A DNA stretch of 64,000 bases from Lateolabrax maculatus (lineage: Eukaryota > Chordata > Actinopteri > Acropomatiformes > Lateolabracidae): contig CM062202.1 in the NCBI GenBank assembly GCA_031216445.1, forward strand, positions 19,429,501 to 19,493,500. Reading direction: 5' to 3'. Both the position numbers and the translations under genes were made by a program. The notes under the pieces are model-generated. The model saw only the letters and a list, made by a program, of their open reading frames with translations. It had not been told where the DNA came from and did not search any database. Below, piece after piece: positions 24,904 to 37,788 of the stretch (its first letter is position 1; each line of letters starts with the position of its first letter).

Positions 24904-25574
24904 ACTGTGAAGCCACACGCACATGGTGTGATATCCTACATCCAGTAGCATACACAGTACAACACAACTATTCCTCAGCTACAGATTAATGGTTGCGCAC
25001 ATGCAGCAAAGTCCCGGTAAATAACAAAAACATTTATAAACCAAAGGCTGAGTGTTTGCCTGTTAGGAAACTTCTTGAGTGCTGCACATAAGTGGAGATT
25101 CTGACTGAAATGAGCAGTGTGCATTTCCATATATCCCTTGTAATGACACCATTATCACCACTTTGTTCTTTTATACCCACATTTAACCTTGGGTGAAATA
25201 GTGCTGATTATGAATAATAGGTTGCAGGTCCTAACCTGTGTGCCGACGTTACCTTGTGTTAAAAATACCTTCAAATACATTACCAGGATAGAGCAGTATG
25301 CATAATGCCTCTCCATTAATTTGAAGGTGCATATTTTTATGAATAATTATTGCTGGTATCCCGGCATCTCCGAGGTAATGAAGTCGTCATGCAGAGAACG
25401 GGCAGGGAGAGGGATGAGAGAGATGGGACGGCCCAGAATAATGGGGGCTGAGGCCAGTGGAAAACAGCTCGGTGGAGAGGGTGATAACTTGAGAAAGGAC
25501 ACTTTCTTTGATTCTTAAAAAGAGCGTTATTTATAGAAGTCTACATCAACTAAGTTTCACTTCAACTGAAAACA

Positions 25575-25611
25575 ACTCTGTGTCTAGAACTCTGTGTCTA
25601 GACTCTGTGTC
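25575..25611. repeat. Short tandem repeat, 14 bp unit
   Basis: ACTCTGTGTCTAGA is present twice in full, followed by a partial third copy. Confidence 0.9.
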
Positions 25612-28589
25612 CATCCTCTTGACTTTCCAGGCAGGCACATGCGGCACAATATAAACAGCCCAGAAAAAAGGGGAAATAACGACCTGTTGAATGAAAACAT
25701 GTTTCTTTTGGGCTGCAACAGCATGATTTCTTCTACAGTTGTTGGAATGATGCGCCTAATGATGCACCAAATGTCACAATGTTTCCAGTATTAAGCCTGT
25801 CCCAGATCTATTCACTGATCAGTATTAATCAAATAAGCCATGTTTTATGTGTGCTTGCACACACGCAAAAGCATAAGCACAGTATTTATGTATACGTGTG
25901 CACAGATGTTTATGTTGATTTGTTTTTCACCAGGGCAGACAGGAACAAACTTTGAGAAGTGATATGAGTTGAGTGCCAATGTGAATCAGATTAGCGTGGG
26001 GAGTCCAGACAGGGAACTATAGTCATTGTTCCTTGAAGCCAGTGTTTTTGAGAATAACCATGCTAACTTAATCAGTGGTATGATTTTATCTACAGTATAA
26101 AACAGAGCACAGAGCATGCATATGAACAGAAAGGGCAGATGTGAGGTTTGCAAATGCCACCCTGCACAACAAGGACAGATACTGTACTTCTGTTTAGCTA
26201 ATGGCTGTTTGTATTCATTCTCAGAGTTGGCTCCGAGAGACAGAAATTATTTATTTGCATTTTTCATCTGTATGGGGCACTATCAAACATTGATGTTGAT
26301 ATCCCTCCGGAAATGTTGATCGAGTAGCCTTCTTACCCACAGTATATCTGCCAGCTGCCTCATCTGTGGGCTGCATGCATCAAAACCAGGTCTGACATGA
26401 TGTGACTTTTCATCTGCAGGCTTTGGAGTCACATAGGTATAGATTATGTCCTCTCCCTCTTTCTCTCTTCTGTCTGTCTGCATTCACCCTCTGTCTCTCT
26501 CTTTCTACAAGCCCAAAGCATATAATTTGTCATCTGGAGAAATTGTTCTCCTCTCTCATGCCATCATGGTGCAGAATATTTTTGCGATCTCCAGGATCAA
26601 GGGGTTTTGAATAAAAAGACTCCATATCATCCAGTGACCCCGGCTTCACGCTGCAAGGCTCCTAATGAGCCCTCAGCAAATGGGCTGATTTTTTCCTTGT
26701 CTGTGCCAATTGAGCTGTGACCCAGCTAAGGCCTTGCAAATCAAAGACATCTTGAGTCTACTCATTATTTACTTGTGACAGCTAGCAGAGAAACATGATT
26801 AAAGCAAGCCAAATGAAATAGAGGGGAGAAGAGAAGGAAAAAAAAAGTGCTGCTGAGATATGTGGACCGATTTGATCAAATATTTGCTTTGCACTTCAAC
26901 ACAGCTGAAGGTCATAGCTGCCAATTAAACAGAAAATAGAAAACAGAGGCTGTTTATCACACTATTTTATATTTTCTGAAGGATTGCAGCATAACATTCA
27001 TGAAATTATTCTTGTAATTAATTATGCCATCATACTGTAGGTGCAGTGTGTATATGTGAGAGATGGTTGTTTTCCTGTATGGCTGTGAGGACAATAAAAG
27101 ATGACTTAGCTGTGTATGTTGGACCGCCAATCAGTGCTCGGTGTGCGCATGTCCAAAACCTTTAATATCGCAAAGAGTCACTTTGTCTCGATGTTACCTC
27201 GCTGTGTCACATTGCTGAAGAACATTCAGAAGGTCAGCTCCCTCGACATGCTTCTCATATTCATGATGTTATGTTTAGGAAAGTCATTACCTTATCAAAA
27301 GGTTGAAGACATGAGTCACAGTCAGACATGTTACGAATTATAAACTCACAAATGAGATTCTCAGCCTGCTGTTTTACAAAGTTATTTATGAGCGAAGTGT
27401 AGCAAAGACAATTAGAAAATTCCAAGTCTAATATTACTCCAATCAGTGATGCTCTCCATTAAGAAAGCTCCCTGATAGGCAAAAGAAAAATCAAAAATGT
27501 GTACTGGTTCAGTGCTTATGCGCTGCCAGAAGAAAGAAGCTGACGGTAGATTTTGTGTTATCAAAGCACTGTTGTTCGAGCATATGTTGGCACAGACAAA
27601 CATACATGCCAGACACAATTGAGCCATTAGAGGAAGGTTTTAGATGTCAGATGTTAGATGGAGCAGGCCTTTAGGGAACTCAGAGTGAGAGCGAGAGACT
27701 GAATCAAGCTTGTCCCCTACAATGTGGAGAGGGCTTAATTAGGGCCCGGGCATTTCATTAAGGCAGCCATTAAAGTCAGCTTCGTTTAGTACAAGACTGG
27801 CATGCCACAGTGAGACACTTGAGCCATCACACACACATGCACATGTATGCAACCATGGCAGTCCTCATCCAGTGGACCTGAACAATATGCAGTGGGGCAA
27901 ATTCCTTTCACTATAATTAATAGGAATCTTCCCATCCCCCACCCGTGCGGGTGGAGAATACATATTTTATCCTCCATCCGCTTTCCAAAGGGACTATTCG
28001 TCATTTTGCCTTAATGTGTTTAGTTGCACCACACAAGGACGAGGGATTTTGAATGAAATCATAAAGGACACTTAGATTGCCATTACATGGAAGAGGGGGT
28101 CCCATATATCACACCCCAGTGTGTGTTCATTTCCAGGAAATGACTTGGGCCTTATGCTGTAATAAATGGTGGATCTCTCCCTCCATCTCTTTGTCTCCAT
28201 CTCATAACCACATACAATATAGGAGGATGGTACCAGGCAGTAATTTTGTAACTTCATTATGGTACTGATTGGGATGCATTTCATACGGAAAATATTCATA
28301 TTGTATTGCTTTACTTTGCTTCCCTAATCATAAACAAAGCATATTGTGTCCTATTTTAGAATTTCATAATCCTCACTAAATGCAAGGAAAAATGGTGTAC
28401 AATGTTATTCTGCTTAGTGTCAGTTTAAGCCGAGCCACTGACTCGCTTTCCGCCAGCCCGCTTTCCATTCTTTCCAGTCAACTGATCTCTAAACCGTTTT
28501 TTGTTAGCCTCTGCATGCAGGGACTCCACAAGTCATCCCGTGAAGGAATGGGAAAGATGTGAAGACAGCAAAAAAAAAAGGGAAAAAAA

Positions 28590-28775
28590 AGTGAGTGAGA
28601 GAGAGATAAACTCATCTCTGATCTTAAGTGACAATTTAACTTGGCATTTTGCCAGGAGAACACCATACTGATGAAAGAGTGCATAAATAAAGGATGCAGA
28701 GAAGATGTCAGCCAGCGAGAGAAGAGTGGAAGAGACAGAGAGGGAGAGAGAGGGGAGGAGAGACGGAGAGGGAGA
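28590..28775. repeat. Purine-rich GA tract
   Basis: GAGA-rich segments, densest at 28733-28777, with AT-rich interruptions. Antisense open frames here (Ser/Leu/Pro-rich) are translations of the repeat and not proteins. Confidence 0.8.
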
Positions 28776-28985
28776 GTGAACCGTTTGGACACTTCTGGCT
28801 AGATTCCCTTGCCCATTACAGAGTCTGGATCTGACTTCACATGCCATTAGAGGCAGTGTAAATCAGCAATTAGGTGCACAAATGAAGAAATGTCAGCTAT
28901 TACCTGGAGCACAACAGGCCAACAGACCTTGCCACAGAGCATTCCAGCACAGCCAGGATCCCTCATCTAACAGCCAGCCAACCAC

Positions 28986-28994
28986 CCACACATA

Positions 28995-29025
<31 letters not shown>

Positions 29026-29035
29026 GCACACACAC
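28986..29035. repeat. CA microsatellite
   Basis: (CA)n with two ATG interruptions. Confidence 0.95.
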
Positions 29036-29484
29036 GGATCTCCACTTACAGTTCAATTGAGCAGTTCCTGACTGGTTTTGGCAAGAGTATGGCACTGAGC
29101 TGCGTGGCTCAATTAGACATGTTGTTGTAGTATACAGTAAGTATGACAACTGTTCCCTGTGGAACTGTCACGATCTCTTCTCTCTGCCGGGGAAAGGGGG
29201 AGCTGAGAAAGATAAATGAAAACTACACATAGAAAAAAAAAATAGATTGGAGAGATATTTTTGCGTTGCACCCAGATCCCTATCTTTGATGAAAGCAAAA
29301 ATAGGTAAAATTGAAATGTTGGGCTCTTCGCAGGGATTTTTACTTAAAAAAGTAAATAAAAATAAATAAAAAAAGAGAGAAAACACATCCAATGCCTTCA
29401 TTCAACTCCCTACGCTTCTTTTTGAGTCTATCTACAGAGCTAATGCTATTAACTCTGTGGTCATGAATCCATGGATTCACCCAA

Positions 29485-29684
29485 ACACCTATTTTCCACC
29501 GGCTTATTCCCACTGAAGGTCACAGGGAGCTGAGGCCCATCCCAGCATGCATTAGGTGAAAGGCATTGAAGAACTCTGCGTAGCTTGTCAGTCTATAGCT
29601 GGTTTAAAACGTAAACAAACAAGTGCAGTGACGACTATAGGCAATTTAAAGTTTCCAGTTGATCTGATCTCATGCGTGTGGAAG
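29485..29684 (+). mobile_element. Remnant of a common fish LINE-type dispersed repeat
   Basis: The order of words matches, from memory, a repeat that is abundant in percomorph genomes: ATTTTCCACCGGCTTATTCC, then GGTCACAGGGAGCTGAGGCCC, CATCCCAGC, GTCAGTCTATAG and GGCAATTTAAAGTTTCCAGT. The family consensus normally reads ...CCGCTTATTCC...GGTCGCGGGGGAGCTGGAGCC... and so on. It lacks coding capacity and is clearly diverged. I believe it is the 3' end of a LINE, but I am not certain of the class. Confidence 0.65.
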
Positions 29685-32600
29685 AAAAATTGCACACACA
29701 CAAGGTAAAACAATATAGGACCAAAACTTACTGTAAACCCAGGACTCTGTAACCACACAGCCTATATGCCACCTAACTTAACAATAGGGCTCATCACGTT
29801 CATTTTCAAAGACCTTGTCTCTCCGCACTTTACTCTATATAGAGCTGGAATTTTACCACATCCCAGCAACCATCACCAGTTCATTTAGAACAGGTTTTGT
29901 GCTTAATGAGGGGAGACCTATAAAGTGGAGGGACAGAACAGAGAAGAGGAAAATTTGCGTAGTTGAGAAAGCAGGCCATTTTGCAGCACTGTCAACAAAG
30001 TTGTCCTAATTACGCAGCCACCCAAACAGAGGCCCCTCTAATCCGCAGGCACACTGGCCTGTCAGATTTCTTGCGAAGATCAAGAACACATGCACACACG
30101 CACGCACACACACACTCCATGCAGCAACTACTTCCACACACTCACCTCTCGCCCTAAGCCAGCTAAGGCATAACTTTCCAGCGCTGAAGGAAATTTACAC
30201 AAGTGTGATGCAATCGAACATGAGCACGCCGTGCCCTAGATTTGCTCCATGTCCAAGTGTTGGCTTGCCAGTGTGAAGGATAGGGTGCTGTGACCTAGGG
30301 AGATGGAAGCGTTAGACTTCATCTTGGAGCACTCCCCTCCAGGGATGTGCCTACTCTAATGCAAGTTATTAAAGCAAACAGCTGCTTTAGCCATGGGGAA
30401 CCTTTTGTGTGAGTGTGTGCTCCACATGTTTGGGTGTGTGTAGTGTAGAAATGTACGGTAGTGACATGGACATTCAGTGTTGATGAAGGCAGATATTGCA
30501 CGCAGCTGAATATTCAGAGTTTTTCCGTGGCCTCTGTCTTGTACAGAGTTTGCCGATGCTTTTCGAAGCAGCCCACAGCCTCCTTGATGATTTGCCTGGT
30601 AATTAGATATATTCCCGGCGTTCTGTGCTCACTCTAAATGTCATTATACACCTCATATAGCTTCTTCCTCTGAGCTAGGTAACACAATATAATGAATGCC
30701 TTTTTATTCCCACTTCACCCTTAAGCATCCACAATACCCACGTTTACACACATGGCACATATGCCTCCTCTTGACATCACAGCGACTGGGGCAAGCTGAC
30801 ATTGTAAGTTTATGGTAGCATCATACCAGGTGCTATGTGGGCAAATTAAAGTCACAAATTCACTCCTATGGTGATGACAGGTCGGGGGTGCAGCTGTCTG
30901 GCATGGATAAGTGTTACACAGTATCATCAAAAGAGTGGTGCTGTATTGGTTTGAGTTGACCAATTGACATGAGAGCTGATCCAGTAGTGTGATAACTTCA
31001 ATTTTACTCTGCTCTTCAGATTGGCCTCCAGTTTGAATTTGAGAAATGCTGCCATATTTTTTTGGCCCTTCATAATTGTGTGTATGTGTACGTGCTGTTT
31101 TGTTTCTGTTAAGGTGAAAGAACTCGTCACGGTTAGGGAGGCAAGTCTGAGGGAAAATGAATAGCTTGTTGACTGGGTGTCTACAGCGCCTGTCTCCCTC
31201 TGACATTGCAGATGCTTCCCATTCAGGTAACCGAAAGCTGGAAGGGCTTGAAGATGCTGGAGATGCTTGGAAGGATGAGGGCAGACAACAACCATGCCGC
31301 TGAAGGCAGCAGCTCCCTGCATAGAGATGTGTTTTTTTTCAGGCTAAGCCTGGCAGCAAGTTTACACTGCAGCCCCCAAACGCATGACAGGCGTGGCATA
31401 CAAAAAAAAAAGCCAGCACCATCTCCCAGATGGAATAGGAGGAGATGCCTTATGAGTCCTGTTATGAAAGGCGTGGAATGATTTCCCAAAAATAAAACCG
31501 CCCATCTAAGCAGAGTTTATATTCTTGCTGCATCTCTCTTTCTCCCTCTCTCCCTCACATACACACAAACTCAGCTGAGTAAGCACAGATGCCTGAATGA
31601 CTTTTTACCTTTGCCCAACTTCTTTCTTCCGTTGCCAGATGCTGTTTGTCTTCGACCCTCTTGCTTATAGTATCTGGGGCCATCTGAGCAACTCTGCAGT
31701 AGGATTGTGCGCTACTGGGTTTAGAGGGGTGTGTGGGAAGGATTAATGTGACAGAGCTTCCCAAATGTGCCACAAAACCATCATCTTTAGCCCTGGCAGC
31801 AAGAAACGCACACAAAGGGGGTTAGTAAGATGAGCTAACTGGCTGGCTGCTATCTACCACAAACCCCCCACCACTAAAACAGGGCTTTGTATGCTAATGA
31901 AACTCCACAGATAAGCAACGGCAGGCAGGAGAAAAATGTGCGAGGCATTAAATCATGCCTCAGCTTGCATTAAAAAATAATAATAATGGAGAACATCGAG
32001 ATGTCTCTGGTTATTGATGTGTCTTTTATGACATGCCTCTATTGAAGAGAGTGTGAGTCTAATGTCTGCCCTGTGGCAGGGAGAGAAGGAGCATCAGAGA
32101 CAGCTTCTGCTGTTCATTTATTTGCATAAGAAAAAAAAAGAATGCTGTGTCAAAAACATGTACAATAAAAATTTCAAAAAACAATTTAATCCTGTTATGA
32201 GACTTGGAAGTATATATCAACAATAACACCAGAATTTACACAAAATTCAGGGTCATCATTACACTTTTTTATAGATGTCTGTGCAAATGGTTTTGGAGAT
32301 TGGGAGAGATGAAATACTTATCAAGTTGGCTGGAGGGAGGAGAAAGCTTACGGTATATTGCAGCAGTTTTTCTTCAAAGCACCCCTGGCCTGATTGTAGC
32401 TTATTGTAGTTTAGTTTGAGGAGACTCATGCCCCAGGTGCCACCCTGTGACAGTTTTGCTCAGATGGATCTAAACCACCATTTGCACCATTGGCAGCCCT
32501 TTGCTCCCATATGCTGTGGAGTAGGCAGGCAATCTGGGACACTCAGCTGGCCATGTGTAGTGGGTCAGGGGGACATAGTCCTTTGCCCAAGGCTAGCTGT

Positions 32601-33645
32601 CAAGGGATTTGCTGTTTCTTTGTTGTGCATGGCATTGAGAGTATGCTGGCAACTTACTGGAGCCCATATTAACCAAACAGTAGAGAGAAACACTGGAGAG
32701 GAGCAAAACATAACCAACTTAGAGGTTAAAAGCATGCCCTTTTCTTTTCATTTAAGAACTCCATTCATTTAGTTTTCATTTCATTTTTTTTACTTTTAAG
32801 ATGTCATGGTGACTCAAGTGGTTCCCATGGCAAATGTCCTTGCTATGAAAAAGTTGTGTTAAAAAACAATTTGGGTCAAATTAGCTTGTTAAAGCTAATT
32901 TAACCAACATATTTCCACCTGCTGCAAAACAAGCTTTTGGAGAGAAGTTATTTGGATGTCTAAAACCCCTATCCACCCTAACACCACCAGGACCTCAACA
33001 CTCCCCGTGCCCCCCCTCTGTCTCAGCAGGTATACAGTATCCAAGAGAGGAGCTTTTCAATAGCAGCATAATGTGTGTGTAAATATGTCCTTGATCTATC
33101 ACTATCATTGTTTTTCCATCCCTCTATTTGTCTCTTTCTACCGTCTCCAGCAGTGCATTCTGACACTGAGGTCATCAAACAGCCAGTGTTTTGGTTCTAT
33201 TTCGGTTTCACATCTTTTTCCGCCCTCTGCGTATTTGCACTGTACAACCTAAATTCCCAGAGGTCCACCTGTATGACCCTACCCAGCACCAGGCCTGCCT
33301 GAACGAGGAACCCCCAGCAGATCTCTACAGGCTGTACAGCTTCATCAAATGTGTTTGTGTGCTCCTCTGAGGGAGGGGGGATAATGGAATAGCATCTTCC
33401 CGGGGCGAAGGCTGAATGCAGAGATGGTAGAGAGCATCGTTAAAAGCATATGAGCGTGCTCATAAGAGCGAGGGGCCAGGCTGCTCAGGAAAGGGCAAGC
33501 TTTTATAGGGACAACCTTTGGCTAGGAGTGCAAGCAATCAACATCTTTTCTTTGTCCAAGGCTCTCAGAATTCCTGTGTTTTTCCCTCAGCGGTGGGTGT
33601 CCTTCTGAAGTTTGTTGATTTGCTCTCTGTTTTTCACTCTCTCCC

Positions 33646-33646
<1 letters not shown>

Positions 33647-33725
<79 letters not shown>
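33647..33725. repeat. 40-base C run joined to an (AC)n microsatellite
   Basis: C occupies 33647-33686 without interruption, followed by about 19 AC units to 33725. It translates to polyproline/polyglycine open frames on the two strands, which are artefacts. Confidence 0.95.
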
Positions 33726-33730
<5 letters not shown>

Positions 33731-36689
33731 TCTGTCTGAACAAGGTTGTCGTCACGCAGTCGTGACAGAATGTTGAACCAGCAGGTCAAAAGTCCCTAAT
33801 AGGTTGTGGGTTCTCAGACGAAAATAATGGCGCTGATTCAGTTTCTTTATAACACCGCAGCGTTAATGGAGGGCCAAGGGTGACAGTAACACCATATGAA
33901 AATAATAGTGTTTGCCATGTACTGGCTTGTTGATTTGCTGCCTGATGGATTTTTAATATTCACTGTCGGGTCGTTCCGGGCGGTTGGTTGTGGCCATTTA
34001 GCAGCTCAATGCTTCTGGACAGGGTCTGTGCTGCCACCACAGAGAGGCAGGGGTTGGGAAAAGACAGAAAGGGTAGACACTTCAAATTAATGATGGTCTG
34101 TGGCAAGTCCGCTCCGGTCTTGGCCAGTCTGAGGAAAGAAGATGTATGTTCAATGACTAAAAGGCTTGTTCTAATTAACAGAAGTGACTGCGTCTGGAAA
34201 GAGAGGCAATAATCAGGTTTGGGAGGACGAGAAGGAGAATGGGGACACAGTGACCTATGGAGGGGAGAGCGACGAGCAAATAGCGAGATGAAGAAAAAAA
34301 GCGATGCAGACTTGGTTAACTGACACAATCAAAGTGCCCTCTTAAGGCCTTGCAGCAACGACCTTGGGTAATTTGTTGATGTCTAAACACCTTCACTGCA
34401 GAGCCATATTGTTCCATTTGTTGGAATAGATCGCTTTTATCTGTTTTAGTGTACATTCAATGTATTTTGGCACGACAGTATTGTACATTTTTCAAATCAT
34501 GTGTCTGCGCTTTTCTCTGAAAATAACAGCATTTATAATGTTGTGTACTCCAGCGATTTAATATTGCACATCCATTAAGTATGGGGGCTAGCACAATAAA
34601 AGTTAAAGAAAGAACAGTCAAACTCAAAGCAACTCCAAGATATCCTGACTTTTTGTCCCTTTAATTAGTCAAGCTTCCAAAGAAATGTGTGGACCCACCC
34701 TATGAGACAATTGCAAATGAATAAAGGAAAATAATCATTGTGAGAAAAAGGGAAGTACATCCACCATTGACCAGGCCAGCAGATGTGGACCGCAGGAAAG
34801 TATAAACAAACAAACTAGAAATAATCATAATCTCCCATCTACAAAGGCACACAAGTGACACATGGCAACTGAACAAGGTAATAAATAAATCATCAAAAGC
34901 TGAACAACATATATTCAATTCTGTAAGTGAACAAATTTTAGAGGCATTATGGTTTCCCACCAAGCCAAAGTTAACTTTGACACACACTTGTTGCTGATTT
35001 GAGATTTATTGTTTCAATTCAGCAAATTCACTATCCACTGAAAGCATTTCCTGTTTTGCATCTGTGCAGGGGTTAATACCTTCTGAGGACTGCTCTGAAG
35101 AACTCTCAGTGTGATTTACATTTTTGCCACCTAACCGCAATGCTTTTTAACCCCAACCTCCCTCTTCTTTCTGAGTGAAATGAACCTTGGTGAATGCGCA
35201 GTATACCTGTCATGATTCACTAAGAACTGATGTTATTCACGGGGCATTTGAACTATTACATGTTTCTCACTAACAGATTTTTTTCATGAAACAGTCTATG
35301 TACGTCTCTTTCTTGTATAAATCCATACTTATCCCTTCTATCTACAGTTTCTCTTACAGTTAACAGATGATATTCTGCTCAGGCACTGTGTTATGAATTC
35401 CCCTTCATTTGTAGGTAGCCTTAATTTGACACCTGCCTCATCATTTACAATTAGGCATTATGGGATGTAATTGGCCATCTGCCTCTACCATCTTGTGTTC
35501 CTGGAGAGGGGCCATGTTTGTTTCCTGCTGTTTAGAGAGCCTGTACACTTGGAGATGCCGTTGCTCTGAACGTGACCACATGATTTTTTTTTTTTTTTAT
35601 CTTAACCAAGAACAGCGTGGGAAGTACCTGAAGTTCATCCTTCAATATTTGACATATACATCACGATATAAAAAGCCCACCTAAGGAATAGCACTTTGTA
35701 ATAAAAGAACATCAATTACCTATTTCATATTTTTTTTAACGTTAGAGAAAAAACTAAGATAGAACAATCTCTATGGCTGAGTTCTAGGCTGTTAAGAACA
35801 ACGAATAGGATTTTAGGTAGGTGATAAGTCAGGCAATTTGGGGCAATTTAGATAGTGCAGACTGAAAGTCACTGCTTTGTAATTGTTGAGCATAATTGAA
35901 CCCTTTTACTTAAGATGCAGAGCCAGGGAGAATATCCAAGGCCAGTGAATATCTGACAAAAACATGCAGAGACTGAAATGGAAAGATATAAAGGAACAAA
36001 TACATGTTGCCTCCTCAATTATACTCACCTCAAGTGAACTCAAAACCCTTGGCAGGTACTGTAATTTGCTGTATTCTTCCTGTCAGTCACAGTTAACTGT
36101 CTCCATAGCTGTTCCCACTTTTAGCTCCACCTGTGCCCCGTCGCTCGCTCGATGTGATGACAAGCACCACATTTCTGATGACAGGCAAGAAAATCTTGAG
36201 TGACAGTGGCTTCAATCCTTCAGCCCTGTCACTCACGCTGCCTGGCCACTGGGAACAAGTGCTTCAACTTAGCTCGTTGTCTGTGTACTGTAAGTGCTTA
36301 GCGTTGACAGTCAAAAATTATGTCTAACCATGTGCATTTCTCGGAAACCCTGTGGTTGATGTTAGCATTAAAAAAAGACAGCCCATAACCTACTGTGCAA
36401 TAAGTATATGACATCATGCATGTTGCAATGATCAAAAGTGCCTTTGCACTAGTAGATTTCTTTGGCTTCAGGCACATTGTTTCTTGTGATTTTAACAGTG
36501 CCACTGAAATCACTACTCTTCCTCTCTTAAAATGGGATTATTTTAAGTCCACTATCAAAACACGGGGGGCACAGTACCTGTGGGACTTAAATGTGTTTGC
36601 CCTCTGGCTGCGCAAACAATTGCTCAGTCTCTCCAAAATGCAGATTCATTGCTTGTGGCAATAACAGTGCTGTGCTCTAGTTTGCAACG

Positions 36690-36713
36690 TTTTTTTTTTG
36701 TTTGTTTGTTTGT
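36690..36713. repeat. T run followed by GTTT repeats
   Basis: Ten T followed by several GTTT units. Confidence 0.9.
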
Positions 36714-37145
36714 TCGCTAAAACATTTATTTACCAATATTGTTTGATTTCAAAATTTGATTAAAATTTGAATTCTAAATTTAGATCAGAGTTATGGACTA
36801 GGTTCAAAACTGGTTGTGTTTACTCAAATCACTGAGTCAAAAATATTTAAGTCAAATAAAAATTACAATGAATAAATCCTTCAAATAATACTAACAAAGT
36901 GACCATAACCACATAATCACAACTAAAAAAAAGCTCTGTGTTGCTCAAAGGATAAAAACAACATTCCAAAAATACATATTGTCATTCTGTCTGGTGCCAT
37001 AGAAACAGGTGTAGCCCACTTTAAAATATACGTAAATAACATTAAGTTAATCAGAGTTACCATAGCAAATTTACTTGGGATAAAGAACTCAGGGCCCCAT
37101 GTTCACATACAGTACAGAGGGTAGCTGGGTTACACATGTTATTTT

Positions 37146-37788
37146 GCTTTGTTCACACTGCCAGCCCAGGTCCTTTTTTTGGCATATCCAGATTGTATCC
37201 AGATTAATTTTAAAGAGTCTGGACAGCAAAAAAAAAAAAAACACATAAAATGTAATTTTACATGTGACCAATTTGGAACTGGTTTGAAATGTGATTCCAA
37301 TCGGATTTCTACAGATGCGTCTCAGTCCGGACGCTCTGGCCCTTCAAATTGGATTTCAAAGTGTCTTTTGCATAAATCACAACATGACACGACGACGTCA
37401 AATCCGTGTGTGACAGAAGTACATCAGAGTGGTTGAGCAGAATCCATTTTGCTACTAACAGAGCGGTATGGAGGACAACCATAGATGTATTCCATGGATG
37501 CATTGACAACACAAAGAACAGTCCTTGGACAGATGCTGAAATATGCGTGAGTTTTTGGAGGATGAGCTGATGGATCTCCATTTCTCATGCTTCCGCGTTG
37601 GAAAGCCGCACCACCAGCGTACATAGTTACTGGAGCCTACGTCGTTACCACAGCAACCCATGCAGACAGGTCGGTGATGTCTTGACACACAAATCCGATC
37701 TGATCACTTGCAAATAACAGTGCTGACAGTCCGTCTTAAAGACCTGATTTGAGAAACAAATCTGATTTGCCTGCAGTCTGAACAAAGC
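37146..37788. mobile_element. Non-autonomous DNA transposon with inverted ends (hAT-like)
   Basis: The left end GCTTTGTTCACACTGCCAG (37146-37164) pairs with the right end, which on the other strand reads GCTTTGTTCAGACTGCAG (from 37788). Subterminal CAGGTC and AAATCxGATTT words also recur in inverted form (ATCGGATTT near 37300, AATCTGATTTG near 37760). The style resembles abundant hAT-derived elements of teleosts. Length is about 643 bp with no transposase. A target duplication is not clear. Confidence 0.55.

Larger units (their letters stand above)
20873..29484. other. Intronic stretch without genes
   Basis: No exon or RNA gene was recognised. It holds a 14 bp tandem repeat at 25575-25611, a C/T-rich tract near 26450-26510, a purine-rich GAGA-type tract at about 28590-28775, a CA microsatellite at 28986-29035, and the RUNX-like palindrome at 24888. 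The open frames at 22151-22507 and 22533-22907 have no recognisable protein family or splice context. Confidence 0.7.
29685..37145. other. Intronic stretch without genes
   Basis: No exon was recognised. It holds CA-rich blocks near 30086-30115, the long C run plus AC repeat at 33647-33725, a 10 bp stem palindrome at 32878-32901, a T run at 35584-35598 and a T/GTTT run at 36690-36713. The longest open frames (30721-31206 and 30927-31322, minus) overlap each other in different frames and match nothing I know. Confidence 0.7.

Noticed and set aside
28478..28847. Two overlapping Ser/Leu-rich minus-strand frames
   Set aside because: They are translations of the GA-rich tract.
30721..31322. Overlapping minus-strand frames of 161 and 131 codons
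   Set aside because: They overlap in different frames, lack any recognisable domain or splice context, and carry Thr/His runs from CA repeats.
33518..33755. Polyproline and polyglycine frames on opposite strands
   Set aside because: They are direct translations of the C run and AC microsatellite.
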